Source: Peromyscus leucopus (lineage: Eukaryota > Chordata > Mammalia > Rodentia > Cricetidae). From it: DNA of 64,000 nt. The translations under genes were made by a program, and so were the position numbers. Positions 50,691-61,345 of the stretch are shown here, piece after piece. The stretch spans positions 150,432,826 through 150,496,825 of the forward strand of contig NC_051065.1 in the NCBI RefSeq assembly GCF_004664715.2, in the 5' to 3' direction. The notes beneath the pieces were generated by a model. The model was not told the origin of the DNA, did not search any database, and saw only the letters and a list, made by a program, of their open reading frames with translations. Numbering within the stretch: the first letter of the stretch is position 1; each line of letters begins with the position of its first letter.

Positions 50691-51177
50691 AGTGCTATAT
50701 AAAACTTTTAAAAAGTGGGACAGCCACTGAAAAGGAGATGCACACTCATACACAAGATTAGTCAGCTGGTTATTTTCTATGGTTATCAGAGACAGAATAT
50801 ATGTATTTGTATGTGCATATATGTGTATTTACTATGGCCCATATTCAGAAATCTACTGATTTGTCTATGAACACATCTGCTTTTCTAACCCTTTTTAAAC
50901 TACATTTTTTCCCTCTATTCTAAGTATAATCATGTGTTGGTAGAAAATTTGCAAAGGAAATAAAAAGTAAAAAGGAAAATAAAAGAAGAAAGTGAGTCAT
51001 TCATAAACCCACAGTCCAGAAATAACCAGTAAACATTTTGTTATGTTTCCTGCCAATAGTAAAACTTGCATATTTATTCTACATGAGTTTTGAGGGCATT
51101 CAAGATCAAATGTTTATCTAGTTCTAAGTCCTCCCCACCACCCCCTTAATGTGCAGTTAGTCTTTTGGTATTTGTGA
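50691..51177. other. Possible old L1-related AT-rich sequence
   Basis: CACAGTCCAGAAATAACCAG followed by TAAACATTTTGTTATGTTTC recalls an old antisense LINE-type motif. Not secure. Confidence 0.3.
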
Positions 51178-51279
51178 TGGGTAATCTTGGTTGTTAACTT
51201 GATGTGTAAGAAGAGGAACCAGCAACTGAAAGTTGTCTCTGTTGAACTGGCCCGTGGGCATGCATGCCTGTGAGGCATT

Positions 51280-51441
51280 TTCTTTTTTTTTTTTTTTCTT
51301 CGAGACAGGGTTTCTCTGTGTAGCTTTGCACCTCTCCTGGAACTCACTTGGTAGCCCAGGCTGGCCTCGAACTCACAGAGATCCGCCTGCCTCTGCCTCC
51401 CTAGTGCTGGGATTAAAGGCGTGCGCCACCAACGCCCGGCT
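51280..51441 (-). mobile_element. B1 SINE, antisense (young)
   Basis: CTTCGAGACAGGGTTTCTCT, CTTGGTAGCCCAGGCTGGCC and GCGCCACCAACGCCCGGC. TGAGGCATTTTCT flanks both sides. Confidence 0.97.
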
Positions 51442-51514
51442 GAGGCATTTTCTTGACTGTTGATGTGGGAGGGCCCAGTCCACGGTGGTCTTGGGTTGGA
51501 TAAGAAAGGTAGCT

Positions 51515-51697
51515 AAACTGGGCGGTGGTGGCACACGCCTTTAATCCCAGCGCTTGGGAGGCAGAGGCAGGCGAATCTCTGCGTGTTCGAGGTCAGCCTG
51601 ATCTACAAAGAGAATTCCAGGACAGCCAGGGCTACACAGAGAAACCCTGTCTCAAAAAACCAGAAAGAGAAAGAAAAAGAAAAAAAAAAAAAAAAAG
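51515..51697 (+). mobile_element. B1 SINE
   Basis: AACTGGGCGGTGGTGGCACA, GGCGAATCTCTGCGTGTTCG and CCCTGTCTCAAAAAACCAGA, with A-rich tail. AGGTAGC and TGGTAGC flank it. Confidence 0.95.
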
Positions 51698-51889
51698 AAT
51701 GGTAGCCAAGTGTGAGGCTGGATGCTCCTCTGTGGTCTCTGCCTCAGGCTCCTGTCTTGAGTCCCTGCTTTGGTATTCCTCAACCATGGACTGTAGGCTG
51801 TAAGCTAAAACAAAGCCTGTCCTTCCTCAAGTTGCTTTGGTCATGGTGTTTACCACAGCAACAGAAGGCTAACTAGGACAGTATTCCTT

Positions 51890-52035
51890 TACACATTCTT
51901 CAAAAATATTTTTTATATATCTACTCATAGCTGCCGCAACCTATTTTTAGCCATTTATTTACCCCTATAAATCTCAATGAACATCCTTGCATTTCTGAGC
52001 AACAATTATTTTCTTAGGCTGAACCTAGAAACGTT
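51890..52035 (-). mobile_element. Old L1 3-prime fragment, antisense
   Basis: CTATAAATCTCAATGAACAT, CCTTGCATTTCTGAGCAACA and TTTTCTTAGGCTGAACCTAG follow a known old antisense L1 text. Confidence 0.5.
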
Positions 52036-52049
52036 TCGGTCTCTCTCTT

Positions 52050-52197
52050 TTTGTAATTTTTTGAGTCAAGGTTTCTCTGTGTAGCCCTGGCTGTCCTGGA
52101 ACTCACTTTGGAGACCAGGCTGGCCTCGAACTCAGAGATCCAGCTGCCTCTGCCTCCTGAGCGCTGGGATTAAAGGTGTGCACCACCATCGCCTGGC
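52050..52197 (-). mobile_element. B1 SINE, antisense
   Basis: TTGAGTCAAGGTTTCTCTGT, GAGACCAGGCTGGCCTCGAA and GTGTGCACCACCATCGCCTG. Confidence 0.94.
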
Positions 52198-52869
52198 ACA
52201 TTTCAGCCTCTGCATACTCCTCAGCTTATTTTCTGGAGCTCCCATTTGAAAATACTTCCAGAGGAGACTCCAGTAGTTCCGGTCCTGTGGGTCGGAAGCT
52301 TGGGAGACACCACTGTGGTGGGACAAGCAGTAGTTACATGACTGAAGAGTAGCTATTCTCTCTGAAAGAGAGGTGAGAAAATGGGAATGGGATCCACAGG
52401 CAGATGGACTCAGAGCAAAGCAGAGCAGACTCTGAGGCAGGAGGACCTTACCACTGCAGGTGCAGCCGCTGGAGGCAGAGGGGATACATCTCAGAGTTAC
52501 ACCACCAGGAGCCCAGTCATGGGGAGGGCAAGGGAAAGGCTTTGTGCGTGTTACCTCTAGGAGCCACACTAAGTACCCACGGTGAATACTGTAAGAAAGT
52601 CTCCTGCAGAGGGAACAGGAACAGGACCATTCTGAAATAACAGCCGATGTGTTCCTTTAAATAAGGTCTGCTCTCAAGAGAAGTTATTAACCACAGCCTA
52701 AGCTTCTGATGCCAGCCTAGCTGACCTGAGGGAAGGGAAGCACGCACTGGAGCCCATGATGGCCATCTTGTCCCACCTCAGAAGTCGGGGATGGGAGGAT
52801 TGAAAAGCACTTCTGAGGTTCACTCCTGAGGCACGAGCTCAGGAAAGCACTGAGACGTGATGATAGGAC
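52198..52869. other. Unassigned sequence
   Basis: No repeat or gene recognised. CTCTCTGAAAGAGAG at 52357-52371 is a short hairpin. Confidence 0.4.
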
Positions 52870-53063
52870 CATCAAGCCCCAACACCCTACCGAACCTCAC
52901 CACAACTACTTACAGTGTTCTTTTTGTCTGATACATCATATCTACATATCAAGAGTTTCTAAAGGCACAGTTTGAAGAGATGAAAAGATTGACCAAGACC
53001 AAGACACTAGAATAAGACATGGTAGGGGCGCTAAACTTACCTGATCAAGAATTTAAACCTCTA

Positions 53064-53245
53064 GGGGATGGAGAGAGGGGTTCAGTAGTTAAGAGTCCTA
53101 ACTGCTCTTCCAGAGGACCTGGGTGCAATTCCCAGCACCCACATGGCAGCTCACAGCTGTCTGTAACTCCAGTTCCAGGAGACTCGACACTCTCATACAG
53201 ACAAAACACCCATGCACATTAAACAAACAAACAAATAAATTTAAA
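53064..53245 (+). mobile_element. B2 SINE
   Basis: GGGGATGGAGAGAGGGGTTC, TTCCAGAGGACCTGGGTGCA and (CAAA)n tail. AATTTAAACCTCTA flanks both sides. Confidence 0.95.
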
Positions 53246-53332
53246 CCTCTAAGATGTGCAAAGGACTCAAAAGTACACAGAGAGCAAGCAAAAACAGATT
53301 GTAAATAAAGCCGAGAGGTAGGAATCCAAGAA

Positions 53333-53420
53333 GGGGCTGGGGTTGTGGCTCAGTCACAACATGCTAGCCTAGCATGTTCAAGGTCCTGGGTTCCATCCCC
53401 AGCACCAAAAAGGAAAGTAA
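53333..53420 (+). mobile_element. ID SINE
   Basis: GGGGCTGGGGTTGTGGCTCA, CTAGCCTAGCATGTTCAAGG and GGTTCCATCCCCAGCACCAA. Confidence 0.88.
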
Positions 53421-53543
53421 AGACATAAACATGGGACACCTGGAGACAGTGTCCTACTAAATGAGACAAAAGAATACTAGTCAATCAAGATCGCATAAAA
53501 TGAAAATCTACAAAAGGAAACCTCAAGAAAGAACCAAAAAGAA

Positions 53544-53719
53544 AGGCTGGAGAGACGACTCAGTGGTAAAACATTTGCCATGAGAGCCTAATGGACTTGA
53601 GTTCGATCCCCCGAGCCCACGTAAAGGTGAAAAGAGAGAGCTGACTCCCCAAAGTTGTCCTCTGACCTCCACATGTACACCATGACACAAATGCTCCCCA
53701 ACACACAGACACAGACACA

Positions 53720-53769
<50 letters not shown>

Positions 53770-53800
53770 GTGGGGTGGGGGAATAAACAAATGTACAAAA
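53544..53800 (+). mobile_element. B3-type SINE with (CA)n tail
   Basis: GGCTGGAGAGACGACTCAGT, AAAGTTGTCCTCTGACCTCC, CA tract 53697-53767 and GGGTGGGGTGGGGG. Confidence 0.88.
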
Positions 53801-53811
53801 ATAAGAACCAG

Positions 53812-53985
53812 TGGACAAGGTGGCTCACACATTTAATCCCAGCACTTGGGAGTTAGAGGCAGGGGGATCTCTGTGGGTTCAAGGCCAGGCTAGTTTAGGA
53901 GTCACTTCTCCTAGCAAGTTCCAGGACAGCCAGGACTACATAGAGAGACCTTGTCTCAAAAAATGAAGAAAAATAAAAAGTACAA
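53812..53985 (+). mobile_element. B1 SINE
   Basis: GTGGACAAGGTGGCTCACAC, GGGGGATCTCTGTGGGTTCA and GAGACCTTGTCTCAAAAAAT. Confidence 0.9.
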
Positions 53986-54015
53986 AAATAAAAATAAGAG
54001 CCACAAAGAAGTCAG

Positions 54016-54163
54016 GGCTAGAGAAATGACTCAGTAGCTAAGAGCGTTTACTACTCCAGCAAAAGACCCAAGTTAGATTCCTGACACCCATGTCATTGGT
54101 ATACATCTGCCTGTGACTCCAGCTCCAAGGAGATCCTGCCACTTCCGGTCTCTGTGAGCATCA

Positions 54164-54211
<48 letters not shown>

Positions 54212-54240
54212 TAAAAAATAAGACAAATAAATATAAAGAA
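54016..54240 (+). mobile_element. B2 SINE with (CA)n
   Basis: GGGCTAGAGAAATGACTCAG, CTGCCTGTGACTCCAGCTCC and CA tract 54163-54210. Confidence 0.85.
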
Positions 54241-54657
54241 GAACCAAGAAGAAATCCTAGAGATTTCAAGCCCAGGGACAGAAACACAGACCACCTTTGA
54301 TGGGTTTCTCTGCACGTGTCAGGGCTGAGCTAAAAAATCTGCGTTTGAGGACGTGTCTACAGAAACCCTCCAAACTGAGAGTGTCGAACCAAAACAGACA
54401 AGCAAGGGAATATTTAAAGTCTGTGTAGCAACTGCAGCAGATGTGGATGGAGATCTGAGGAGGAAGAAAGGAGCAGAAGACATTCAAGACGAAGATGAGT
54501 GAAGAGTCTCCTTGACTGGATCTCCAATGCTAATGAATAGCAGGGCCAGGAAGTGCAGAGAATTCTAGGCAGGATTTAAAGAAAGCTTCAGTGAGAGAGT
54601 TAAAGATAAGGACATCCAAAAGAAAACAGGGCAGTGAAATGTTTAAAGTGCTCAGAG

Positions 54658-54838
54658 GGCACCAGTGAGATCGTTCGGGGGGGTGGGGGTGGGGGTGTAG
54701 ATGTTCTTGCCACCAGGCCTGATGACCTGAGTTCCATCCCTGAGAAGCACAGATGAAAGAGAAGTGATTCCTGAAGGTTGTCTTCTGGCTTCCATATTTG
54801 CACTGTGGTACACAGGCACATGTGTTGAAATGAAAGGG
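54658..54838 (+). mobile_element. B3-type SINE with poly-G expansion
   Basis: GCACCAGTGAGATCGTTCGG, a G-rich insert (54677-54699), GATGACCTGAGTTCCATCCC and GGTTGTCTTCTGGCTTCCAT. Confidence 0.75.
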
Positions 54839-54841
54839 TAA

Positions 54842-55040
54842 GGCCATCAAGATGGCTCAGTAGGTCAAGGTACGTACCTCAAAAGCTCAGCCACCAGAGT
54901 TCAATCCCTGTCACCCAGGTAAAGGCGAAGAGGAAACCACCTCCCCAGAGCTGTCCTCTGGCCTCCACACATACACCATGGTGCGCATGTACATACATCA
55001 TGCATGCTTGCACATACAATAATAATACATAAACTTAAAA
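54842..55040 (+). mobile_element. B3-type SINE
   Basis: GGCCATCAAGATGGCTCAGT, CCCAGAGCTGTCCTCTGGCC and AATAATAATACATAAAC. Confidence 0.88.
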
Positions 55041-55802
55041 AAAGAAATGAATGTTTCAGAAGTAACTAGCAGACTACAACATGTTAGTATAAGTCAACTT
55101 CACACCAACACTGAAGGGCACACTGAATGATCACAACATGAGCTAAGCTTCAAATGGCTGAGAAACACGAAGTATGATGTCATATTCATAGTCACTGAAA
55201 GACAAGCCAAAAAAATTGGAAGTGCAGAAGAAGAAACTACACGAGAAAACAAACAGGCACACTGCATTATCAAAAATGTGTGTCCTGAGAAACAAGCCAA
55301 CTATTTAGAGTTAACAACCACAACTTGTTGAAGGAATTAGACACAACCAACCAGCTTCCCCAGGGAAGAAAAAAACCAGCCATAGAAACCGGAATGGCAA
55401 GCTTCTGTGTGAAGAAGGAGGCTATACTGTTGTGTGAAAGTTTTCCTGGTGGGGAGTGCCCTCAAGATCAAATGACTGCAGAAGACAATGTGTAAGAAGA
55501 GAGGGAAAGATTACTGAAGCTGGTTGAAAAAGAACCAGGAAACACCCCCAAGGGGAAGAATTAACAGGCACAAGAAATTGAAGTTTTGTGAGAAAACTGG
55601 ACACCTTGACATGGACTTAGAGGAACACTAAGGTGAAGGAAGTAATAAGTTGTGGTGGTGGTGGTGGGGGCATTTTCTAGAGCCTTGAAGAAACTCAGAC
55701 TCACTGTTGAAGCAGGATCTAGAGAAGCCAGCCATCAATATCAGCTGTTTAAGACAGAGGTCTTCTCCCATAAACCACACCAGCTAACTATGATACAGGA
55801 TG

Positions 55803-56035
55803 GAGGCTGGAGATATGGTCAGTGGTGAAGAGCACTTGTTGCTTTTGCAGAGAACTGGGGTTCAGTTCCCAGCACCCACATGGTGGCTCACAACCATCTG
55901 TCTATAATTCCAGTTACAGGGAACTTGATGCCCTCTTCTGAACCCTGGGCGTCAAGCACACACATGTGGTACACATGCATGCAGACAAAACACTCATACA
56001 CATAAAGTAACTAAATAAACCTTAAAAATAAAAAG
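55803..56035 (+). mobile_element. B2 SINE
   Basis: GGAGGCTGGAGATATGGTCA, CCCAGCACCCACATGGTGGC and CAGACAAAACACTCATACAC. Confidence 0.93.
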
Positions 56036-56037
56036 AT

Positions 56038-56190
56038 TAAACTGGGTGGTAGTGGCTCATGACTTTAATCCCAGCACTCGGGAGGATCTCTGTGAGATTG
56101 TGGCTAGCCTTGTCTACAGAGTGGGGCCCAGGATAGCCAGGGCTACACAGTCAAACCTTGTCTTGAAAAAACAAACAACAACAAAAAAAG
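56038..56190 (+). mobile_element. B1 SINE
   Basis: AACTGGGTGGTAGTGGCTCA, TAATCCCAGCACTCGGGAGG, a 15-base gap in the middle and CAAACCTTGTCTTGAAAAAA. Confidence 0.9.
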
Positions 56191-56339
56191 ATGTGTGAGG
56201 AAGAACACTCTCTAAATATGCAAATGGCAGCTAATCTGAGATGTGTGGTTTGTTAGCGAGAACAGAAAAAGAAATTATTTCAGGGGAGGAATAGTATTAA
56301 CAACTTGCAGACATGCCTTTAAGAACACAGTGGCTTGTC
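56191..56339. other. Unassigned sequence
   Basis: No feature recognised. Confidence 0.35.
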
Positions 56340-56430
56340 TCTACCGGAGAGCTGGGGTACTAGGTACTGAACTTGGGTCACCAGACTTGTATGGCTAGCA
56401 CTTTTACCTACTGAACCATTTCCTCAGTCT
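56340..56430 (-). mobile_element. tRNA-SINE (ID/B3) remnant, antisense
   Basis: GGTACTGAACTTGGGTCACC, TGGCTAGCACTTTTACCTAC and TGAACCATTTCCTCAGTC. Confidence 0.6.
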
Positions 56431-56432
56431 GA

Positions 56433-56558
56433 CTTGCCTATTTTTAATCAATATTACTAAGGTTTGTCTATGTTGTTGCATGCTACTGCTGTCCTTCATT
56501 TTCATTGCTCAATAATTACCCAGTGTGATTATTAAAAAAAAAAAAAAAAAAAAAAAAG
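56433..56558 (-). mobile_element. Old L1 fragment, antisense, with A run
   Basis: TGTCTATGTTGTTGCATGCT and TTTTCATTGCTCAATAATTA resemble a well-known antisense L1 stretch. A23 run follows. Confidence 0.4.
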
Positions 56559-56585
56559 AATGCAGTGGCTGTGTTAGACGTATAG

Positions 56586-56665
56586 TGCTGGGGATGTCTT
56601 TCTGTATGCTGTGAATGTGTGTTGCTCTGATTTGGTTGATAAATAAAACACTGATTGGCCAGTAG
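56586..56665 (+). mobile_element. Partial LTR head, tandem with next LTR
   Basis: TGCTGGGGATGTCTTTCTGT to ACTGATTGGCCAGTAGC repeats the first about 80 bp of the LTR that follows immediately. Confidence 0.85.
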
Positions 56666-56666
56666 C

Positions 56667-57075
56667 TGCTGTGGATATTGTTCTGTATGCTGTGAATGTG
56701 TTTCTCTGATTGGTTAATAAATAAAGTATTGATTGGCTAGTAACCAGGCAGGAAGTATAGGCAGGACAAAGAGAGAGGAGAATTCTGGGAACAGGAAGGT
56801 TGAGTCAGGAGACGCTGCCAGCTGCTGCCGCCACGAGAAGTAAGATGTAAAGGTACCAGTAAGCCATGAGCCACATGGCAAGGTATAGATTTATAGAAAT
56901 GGATTAATTTCAGATATAAGAACTAGATAGCAAGAAGCCTGCCACAGCCATACAGTTTATAAGTAGTGTAAGTTTCTGTGTGTTTACTTGGGTCCAAGCA
57001 GCTGCAGGACTGGCAGATGAGAGAGATTTGTCCTGACCATGGGCCGGGTGGGACACAGGAAAACTTCAGCTACAG
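56667..57075 (+). mobile_element. Solo-like ERV LTR (mys/MYSERV-like)
   Basis: TGCTGTGGATATTGTTCTGT to AACTTCAGCTACA, 409 bp. Landmarks TTAATAAATAAAGTATTGAT, GAGAATTCTGGGAACAGGAA and TTTACTTGGGTCCAAGCAGC. Homologous along its length to 22727-23072. Confidence 0.8.
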
Positions 57076-57290
57076 TTCAGTTGGTAGAATGCTCGTCTAG
57101 CATGCACAAAACCCCAGGTTCCATTCTCCAGCACCCCATTAAAATGGTTCTGGTGGTGCTCACCTGTAGTCCTACTGCTCAGGAAGTAGAGGAGGGAGGT
57201 CAGAGGTTCAAGATCATCATCAGCTACATCGTGAGTTCTACACTAGCTTGGGATGCATGAGACCTTAAACTTTAAAAAAAGAAAAAGGAA
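57076..57290 (+). mobile_element. B4-type SINE (ID-B1 fusion)
   Basis: TTCAGTTGGTAGAATGCTCG, TTCCATTCTCCAGCACCCCA, then CACCTGTAGTCCTACTGCTC and AGAGGTTCAAGATCATCATC: clear ID then B1 order. Confidence 0.85.
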
Positions 57291-57721
57291 AAGGAAAGAA
57301 AGAAGGACACAGTGGAGAAGCAAGACAGAATATAGACAGTAAAGCACATTCTCAGCTTTGCTGCCACACCATGAACAAGATAAATCTTTTGATGAAACAG
57401 TTCATAGCAGCCAAGAGTCAAGACGCTGATTACCAGTCAATTACTAAAAACACGAGAAAGCAGGTTCCCGAGCAATGAACCGTCCTGGGTGTTCCACACA
57501 GTGTCAGCAGAAAGCAAGTCTGAATCAGCTGATGAGTCTGTGCAGAAATACCTTCTTGTTGCTGAATCTCATACAAACTAATATAAGATGGTTTTACCTC
57601 CTGGAGAATATGCTGAACACTTATGAATGTCATCATTTTTGTGATCTCTTTGAAGAAGGATATCTTAAATAGTACAATAGTTCAAGGAAGAGTTTACATA
57701 CAGAAAGAGGTGGAGTCAAGA
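57291..57721. other. Unassigned sequence with coding-like texture
   Basis: One plus frame from about 57430 to 57580 reads 50-odd codons without stop and has Ser/Glu-rich composition. An upstream frame needs a shift. No family recognised; possible decayed retrocopy or transposase scrap. Confidence 0.3.
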
Positions 57722-57912
57722 GGGTGTGGCTCACTGATAGAGTACTTGGCTAGCATATGCAAGGCCCTGAGTTTAGTCTCCAGAACTGGCAAAAAGAGAA
57801 AAAAGAAAAGAAAAGAGAAGAGAAGAGAAGAGAAGGCAAGGGAAGGGGGAAGGGGAAGGGAAAAGAAAAAGGAAAGGGAAAGGAAAGGTAATGAAAGGAA
57901 AGAAAAAAGATA
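57722..57912 (+). mobile_element. ID SINE with A/G-rich tail
   Basis: GAGGGTGTGGCTCACTGATA, TGGCTAGCATATGCAAGGCC and CTCCAGAACTGGCAAAAAGA, then about 110 bp of GAAAAG/GGGAAG. Confidence 0.85.
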
Positions 57913-58045
57913 CTGTCTCAGACCTCAGAGAAACAAGACTGAGGATATATCTTGTAGTAGACTTGACTTCAAACAATGTTAAAAGTAATTTAGAAAAAGA
58001 AAAAATAAAACAGGCCAAAGGCTCACACCTGAGAGAAAGCAAGGG
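57913..58045. other. Unassigned AT-rich sequence
   Basis: No feature recognised. Confidence 0.35.
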
Positions 58046-58315
58046 CCTGAGGGTGTAACTCAGAGATACAGTACTTTGCTTACCGTTTTTTTTTTTTTTG
58101 GGGGGGGGCTGTTTGAGACAGGGTTTCTCTGTGTAGTTTTGGTGCCTGTCCTGGATCTCACTCTGTAGACCAGGCTGGCCTCGAACTCACAGAGATCTGC
58201 CTGGCTCCGCCTCTTGAGTGCTGGGATTAAAGGTATGTGCCACAACTGCCCCACTCTTGCTTAGGTTGTATGAGGTCCTGGGTTTGGTTCCCAGCATGAT
58301 GGGAAGAAGAACAAA
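58046..58315 (+). mobile_element. ID SINE split by B1
   Basis: Left 58046-58085 (CTGAGGGTGTAACTCAGAGA) and right 58254-58315 (GTCCTGGGTTTGGTTCCCAG). TTGCTTAC and TTGCTTAG mark the insertion. Confidence 0.82.
58086..58253 (-). mobile_element. B1 SINE, antisense, nested in ID
   Basis: T14G9 inverted tail, GTTTGAGACAGGGTTTCTCT, GACCAGGCTGGCCTCGAACT and TGTGCCACAACTGCCCCACT. Confidence 0.94.
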
Positions 58316-58768
58316 TACATAAACAAATTTAATAATTCCAAAGAATAGAGGCAAAGTGATCTTTCATTTTTTATTATCTTTCTCAGTTTAGAAATGAAAA
58401 TGTATATGTTTGCTGTGAACAATATGGCTACTTTTCTTGTTTTCATTGAGCTAACAGATAATGACAACAATACACTTGATTACACACGTGTATGTACAAA
58501 TGTCACGCAGATTACACACATGTGTGTACATGTCACGCAGGTGGTTGCAGGGTGGTAAGGGGCTGAGAGCAAAGACAAACAGTGAGAGAGAAGAGCTGGG
58601 ATTTGTGATACAGAGCACGGGTGATAGCTACGAAATGTCAGAGTTCTTTGGAAGCACACATGGACTACTTGTGAATGTATTACCGATCTGAGATGACCTC
58701 TGGAAAAAAGGTAATTAGAAAAAAGGAAGACAAAATGGAGTCAGAGAAATTGCTCAATTAAAGCCACA
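58316..58768. other. Unassigned sequence
   Basis: A loose tandem of TACACACGTGTATGTAC-type words at 58480-58535. Otherwise nothing recognised. Confidence 0.4.
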
Positions 58769-58979
58769 AAGTGGCTGGTCATGGTGTCAGGTGCCTTTGA
58801 TCTCAGCACTAGGGAGCAGAAGCAGGTGGATCTCTGTGTGTTTGAGGCCAATGTGGTCTACATAGTGAGTTCCAGGACAGGCAAGGGCTAGGCAGAGGGA
58901 CCCTGTTTCAAAAACAAACAAACAAACAAAAAGCCAACAAACAGACAACCAACAAACAAACAAACCAAAAATCCATAAA
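58769..58979 (+). mobile_element. B1 SINE with long (CAAA)n tail
   Basis: GTGGCTGGTCATGGTGTCAG, GTGGATCTCTGTGTGTTTGA and ACCCTGTTTCAAAAACAAAC. Confidence 0.92.
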
Positions 58980-58982
58980 GCG

Positions 58983-59337
58983 GTTGTGGTCGTTTAAATG
59001 CAAAATCATTCATAATCTTAGAAATTTAAAGCTTGCTCTCCAGTTGTTGGTAATGTTTGGGGAAACTTAGGAGGTGTGGCCTTGTTGGAGGAAGTTCGTC
59101 CCTAGGGGAGGGCTTTGAAGTTTCAAAGACTCACGCCATTCCCAGTTCATTCTCCTTGCTCCCTGTTTACATGTCAAGATGTAAGCTCTTAGCTTCCAGC
59201 TCCAGCCCCAGTGCCTCCTACTGTATGAGGTGAGGGACTCATCCCTCTGGGACTGTAAAGCCCAAGCAAGCCCTTCCTCCTGTAAGTTGCCTTGGTCATG
59301 GTGTTTAATCACAGCCAACAGAAAAGTAACTAATGCA
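58983..59337 (+). mobile_element. URR1-like hAT-Charlie element
   Basis: GTTGTGGTCGTTTAAATGCA, TTAGGAGGTGTGGCCTTGTT, GTCAAGATGTAAGCTCTTAG, TTGCCTTGGTCATGGTGTTT and AACAGAAAAGTAACTAATGC. Complete-looking, about 355 bp, non-coding. Confidence 0.82.
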
Positions 59338-59576
59338 GTTGTTCACGTCTATAACATCAGCGCTTGGGGATGGAGGCAAAAGGTCATCCTCATCTGTGAA
59401 GGCCAGCCTGGGCTACATGAGACTCTGTATCAAAATGAATAAAACATACCAAAAACCCACAAAAATAAGAAAAGAGATAAAGACAAAAATGTGAACAAGG
59501 AACAGGGCAAAAAAATAGAAGACTGTAGTAAATGTAATATATATTAATCTAACTACATAAAAAAAAAAAACCACAG
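59338..59576 (+). mobile_element. Old B1-like SINE and AT-rich sequence
   Basis: CACGTCTATAACATCAGCGC and AAGGCCAGCCTGGGCTACAT to about 59438. The rest is AT-rich and unassigned. Confidence 0.6.
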
Positions 59577-59815
59577 GGCTAGAGAGATGGCTCAATGGTT
59601 ATGAGCATTTCGTGCTCTTCCAAAAGACCTGGGTTCAATTCCCAGCACCCATGTTAGGCTGCTCACAGCTATCTGTAACGCCAGTTCTAGGGGAGCTGAT
59701 ATCCTCTTACGGCCCCTCAGGCATCATACTCACATGATGTACACACGTTGTATATGTGCATACACTTGGGTACACACACACTCACACACTGAGTAAATAA
59801 GTCAGTGTTTAAAAA
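59577..59815 (+). mobile_element. B2 SINE
   Basis: GGGCTAGAGAGATGGCTCAA, AAGACCTGGGTTCAATTCCC and a CA-containing tail. Confidence 0.92.
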
Positions 59816-59865
59816 TCACTTTAAATGTCAAACAGTCTAAACGCATCAATTAAAAGACAGAGACG

Positions 59866-60088
59866 GGGCTTGGGCGGTAGCTTAGCTAGAAAAGTGCTTG
59901 CTGTGGAAAGATGGGGTATGGAGTTGAATTGCCAGAAACCACTTTAAAAATCTGGGGACAGTGGCAACTTACTGTCCAGCACTGGAGAGGAAAAAACAGG
60001 CATATCCTTGGGGCCAGCCACCCTAGCCAACATGGTGAGCAGCAGACCAGTGGGAGACCTTATGTCAAAACCAAGGCAGACGGCCTGA
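59866..60088 (+). mobile_element. B3/B4-type SINE
   Basis: GGGGCTTGGGCGGTAGCTTA, AAGTGCTTGCTGTGGAAAGA and CCAACATGGTGAGCAGCAGA. Diverged. Confidence 0.6.
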
Positions 60089-60471
60089 GAAATGGCACCT
60101 ACTTCATTTTCCTGAGTAGACCTATGCCTCCAGGCCCAGTGGATATGACAGTCCTTCATGTGTATGCATCAAACTATGTGATGCAAAAACTCATAGAAAT
60201 TGGAGGGAAAGTAGATGCCACACTCTTATTATAGGTGGAGATCTGAGAGCCCCTCTTTCAGGAATGAGCATGATCAGCAGGCAGCTGAAAATAGGTAAGG
60301 GTGTAGTTAAATCCACTACCAGGAGCAGCAGCAGCAGCAGCTGGATATAACTGATATCTACAGATGCCTTCATCACAATAGAATTACGCACTCTGCTCAG
60401 GCTCACTTGGAGCATTCAGAGCCACAAAGCATACCTTAATAAATATTTGAAAATAGAAACCATGAGCTGGG

Positions 60472-60607
60472 CATCATGGCACATGCCTTTAGCCCCAGCT
60501 CTCAGGAGGCAGAGGCAAGAGGATCTCTGAGTTCAAAGCCAGCCTGGTCTACATAGTGAGTTCCAGGACAGCCAGAGCTATGTAGAGAGACCCTGTCTTA
60601 AAAAGAA
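60472..60607 (+). mobile_element. B1 SINE in L1
   Basis: GAGCTGGGCATCATGGCACA, GAGGATCTCTGAGTTCAAAG and AGACCCTGTCTTAAAAAG. AAAATAGAAACCATG / AAAATAGAAATCATG flank it. Confidence 0.95.
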
Positions 60608-60982
60608 AATAGAAATCATGTGATGTCCGTTGCTAGACCAAAGTGAAAATTGACCAGAAAGCAATTACAGAAATGTAACTGGAAAACCCACAAATTATGG
60701 AGATTAAACAGCATACATTTAGGTAATCCATGCAACTAAGAACTTTCCAAGAGAAATTGAAAGTATTTTGAACTAAATGAAAAGGAAGACACAATTTATG
60801 GGATGCAGCAAAATCAGTGTTCAAAGGGAAATTCAGAGCACTCAATGTGGATAATGGAAAAGAAGAAATATCTAGAACCGGTAATCTATGCTTCTAAATT
60901 AGGAAAGTAGGAAAAGAACAAGTGATACATGGCAATAGACTCCTTAAAGCCTGTGGGAAGCTGATATGGAAAGACATGAAAT

Positions 60983-61210
60983 TCAAGGGAATCTTGGGCT
61001 ACACAGCAAGACCCTGTCCAAACACACACACACACACACACACACATACACACACACACACACACACTCACACTCATACACTTATATACACATGCACACA
61101 CACATACTCACATGCCCATGCACACACACACATGCATATACACACACTCACACACACGCAGACACACATACTCACATGCACATGCATACACACATACTCA
61201 CATGCACATG

Positions 61211-61266
<56 letters not shown>

Positions 61267-61345
61267 AATATTTAGGAACCAGGATGATCAAGAGTTCAAG
61301 GCCAGCCTGAGCTACATGAGACTGAAAACTGACTAGGCTATGAGA
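60983..61345 (+). repeat. (CA)n array between two B1 fragments
   Basis: B1 3-prime scrap (TCTTGGGCTACACAGCAAGA), about 240 bp of CA with TA, TG and CTCA variants, then another B1 scrap (GTTCAAGGCCAGCCTGAGCT). Confidence 0.9.

Larger units (their letters stand above)
51178..51880 (+). mobile_element. URR1-related hAT-like element split by two B1s
   Basis: Starts TGATGGGTAATCTTGGTTGT and ends AACAGAAGGCTAACTAGGAC. Middle CTTGACTGTTGATGTGGGAG. Two B1s interrupt it. Non-coding. Confidence 0.68.
52870..55745 (+). mobile_element. Ancient L1 or HAL1-like ORF1-side tract, interrupted
   Basis: Residual plus-strand text between SINEs: CAGTTTGAAGAGATGAAAAG (52970), AATGAAAATCTACAAAAGGA (53499), AACCAAGAAGAAATCCTAGA (54242), AGAAAACAGGGCAGTGAAAT (54621) and TTTAAAGTGCTCAGAGG. 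Consistent with the ORF1 region of an old L1. No intact frame. Could be a separate element from the ORF2 tract at 60 kb. Confidence 0.55.
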
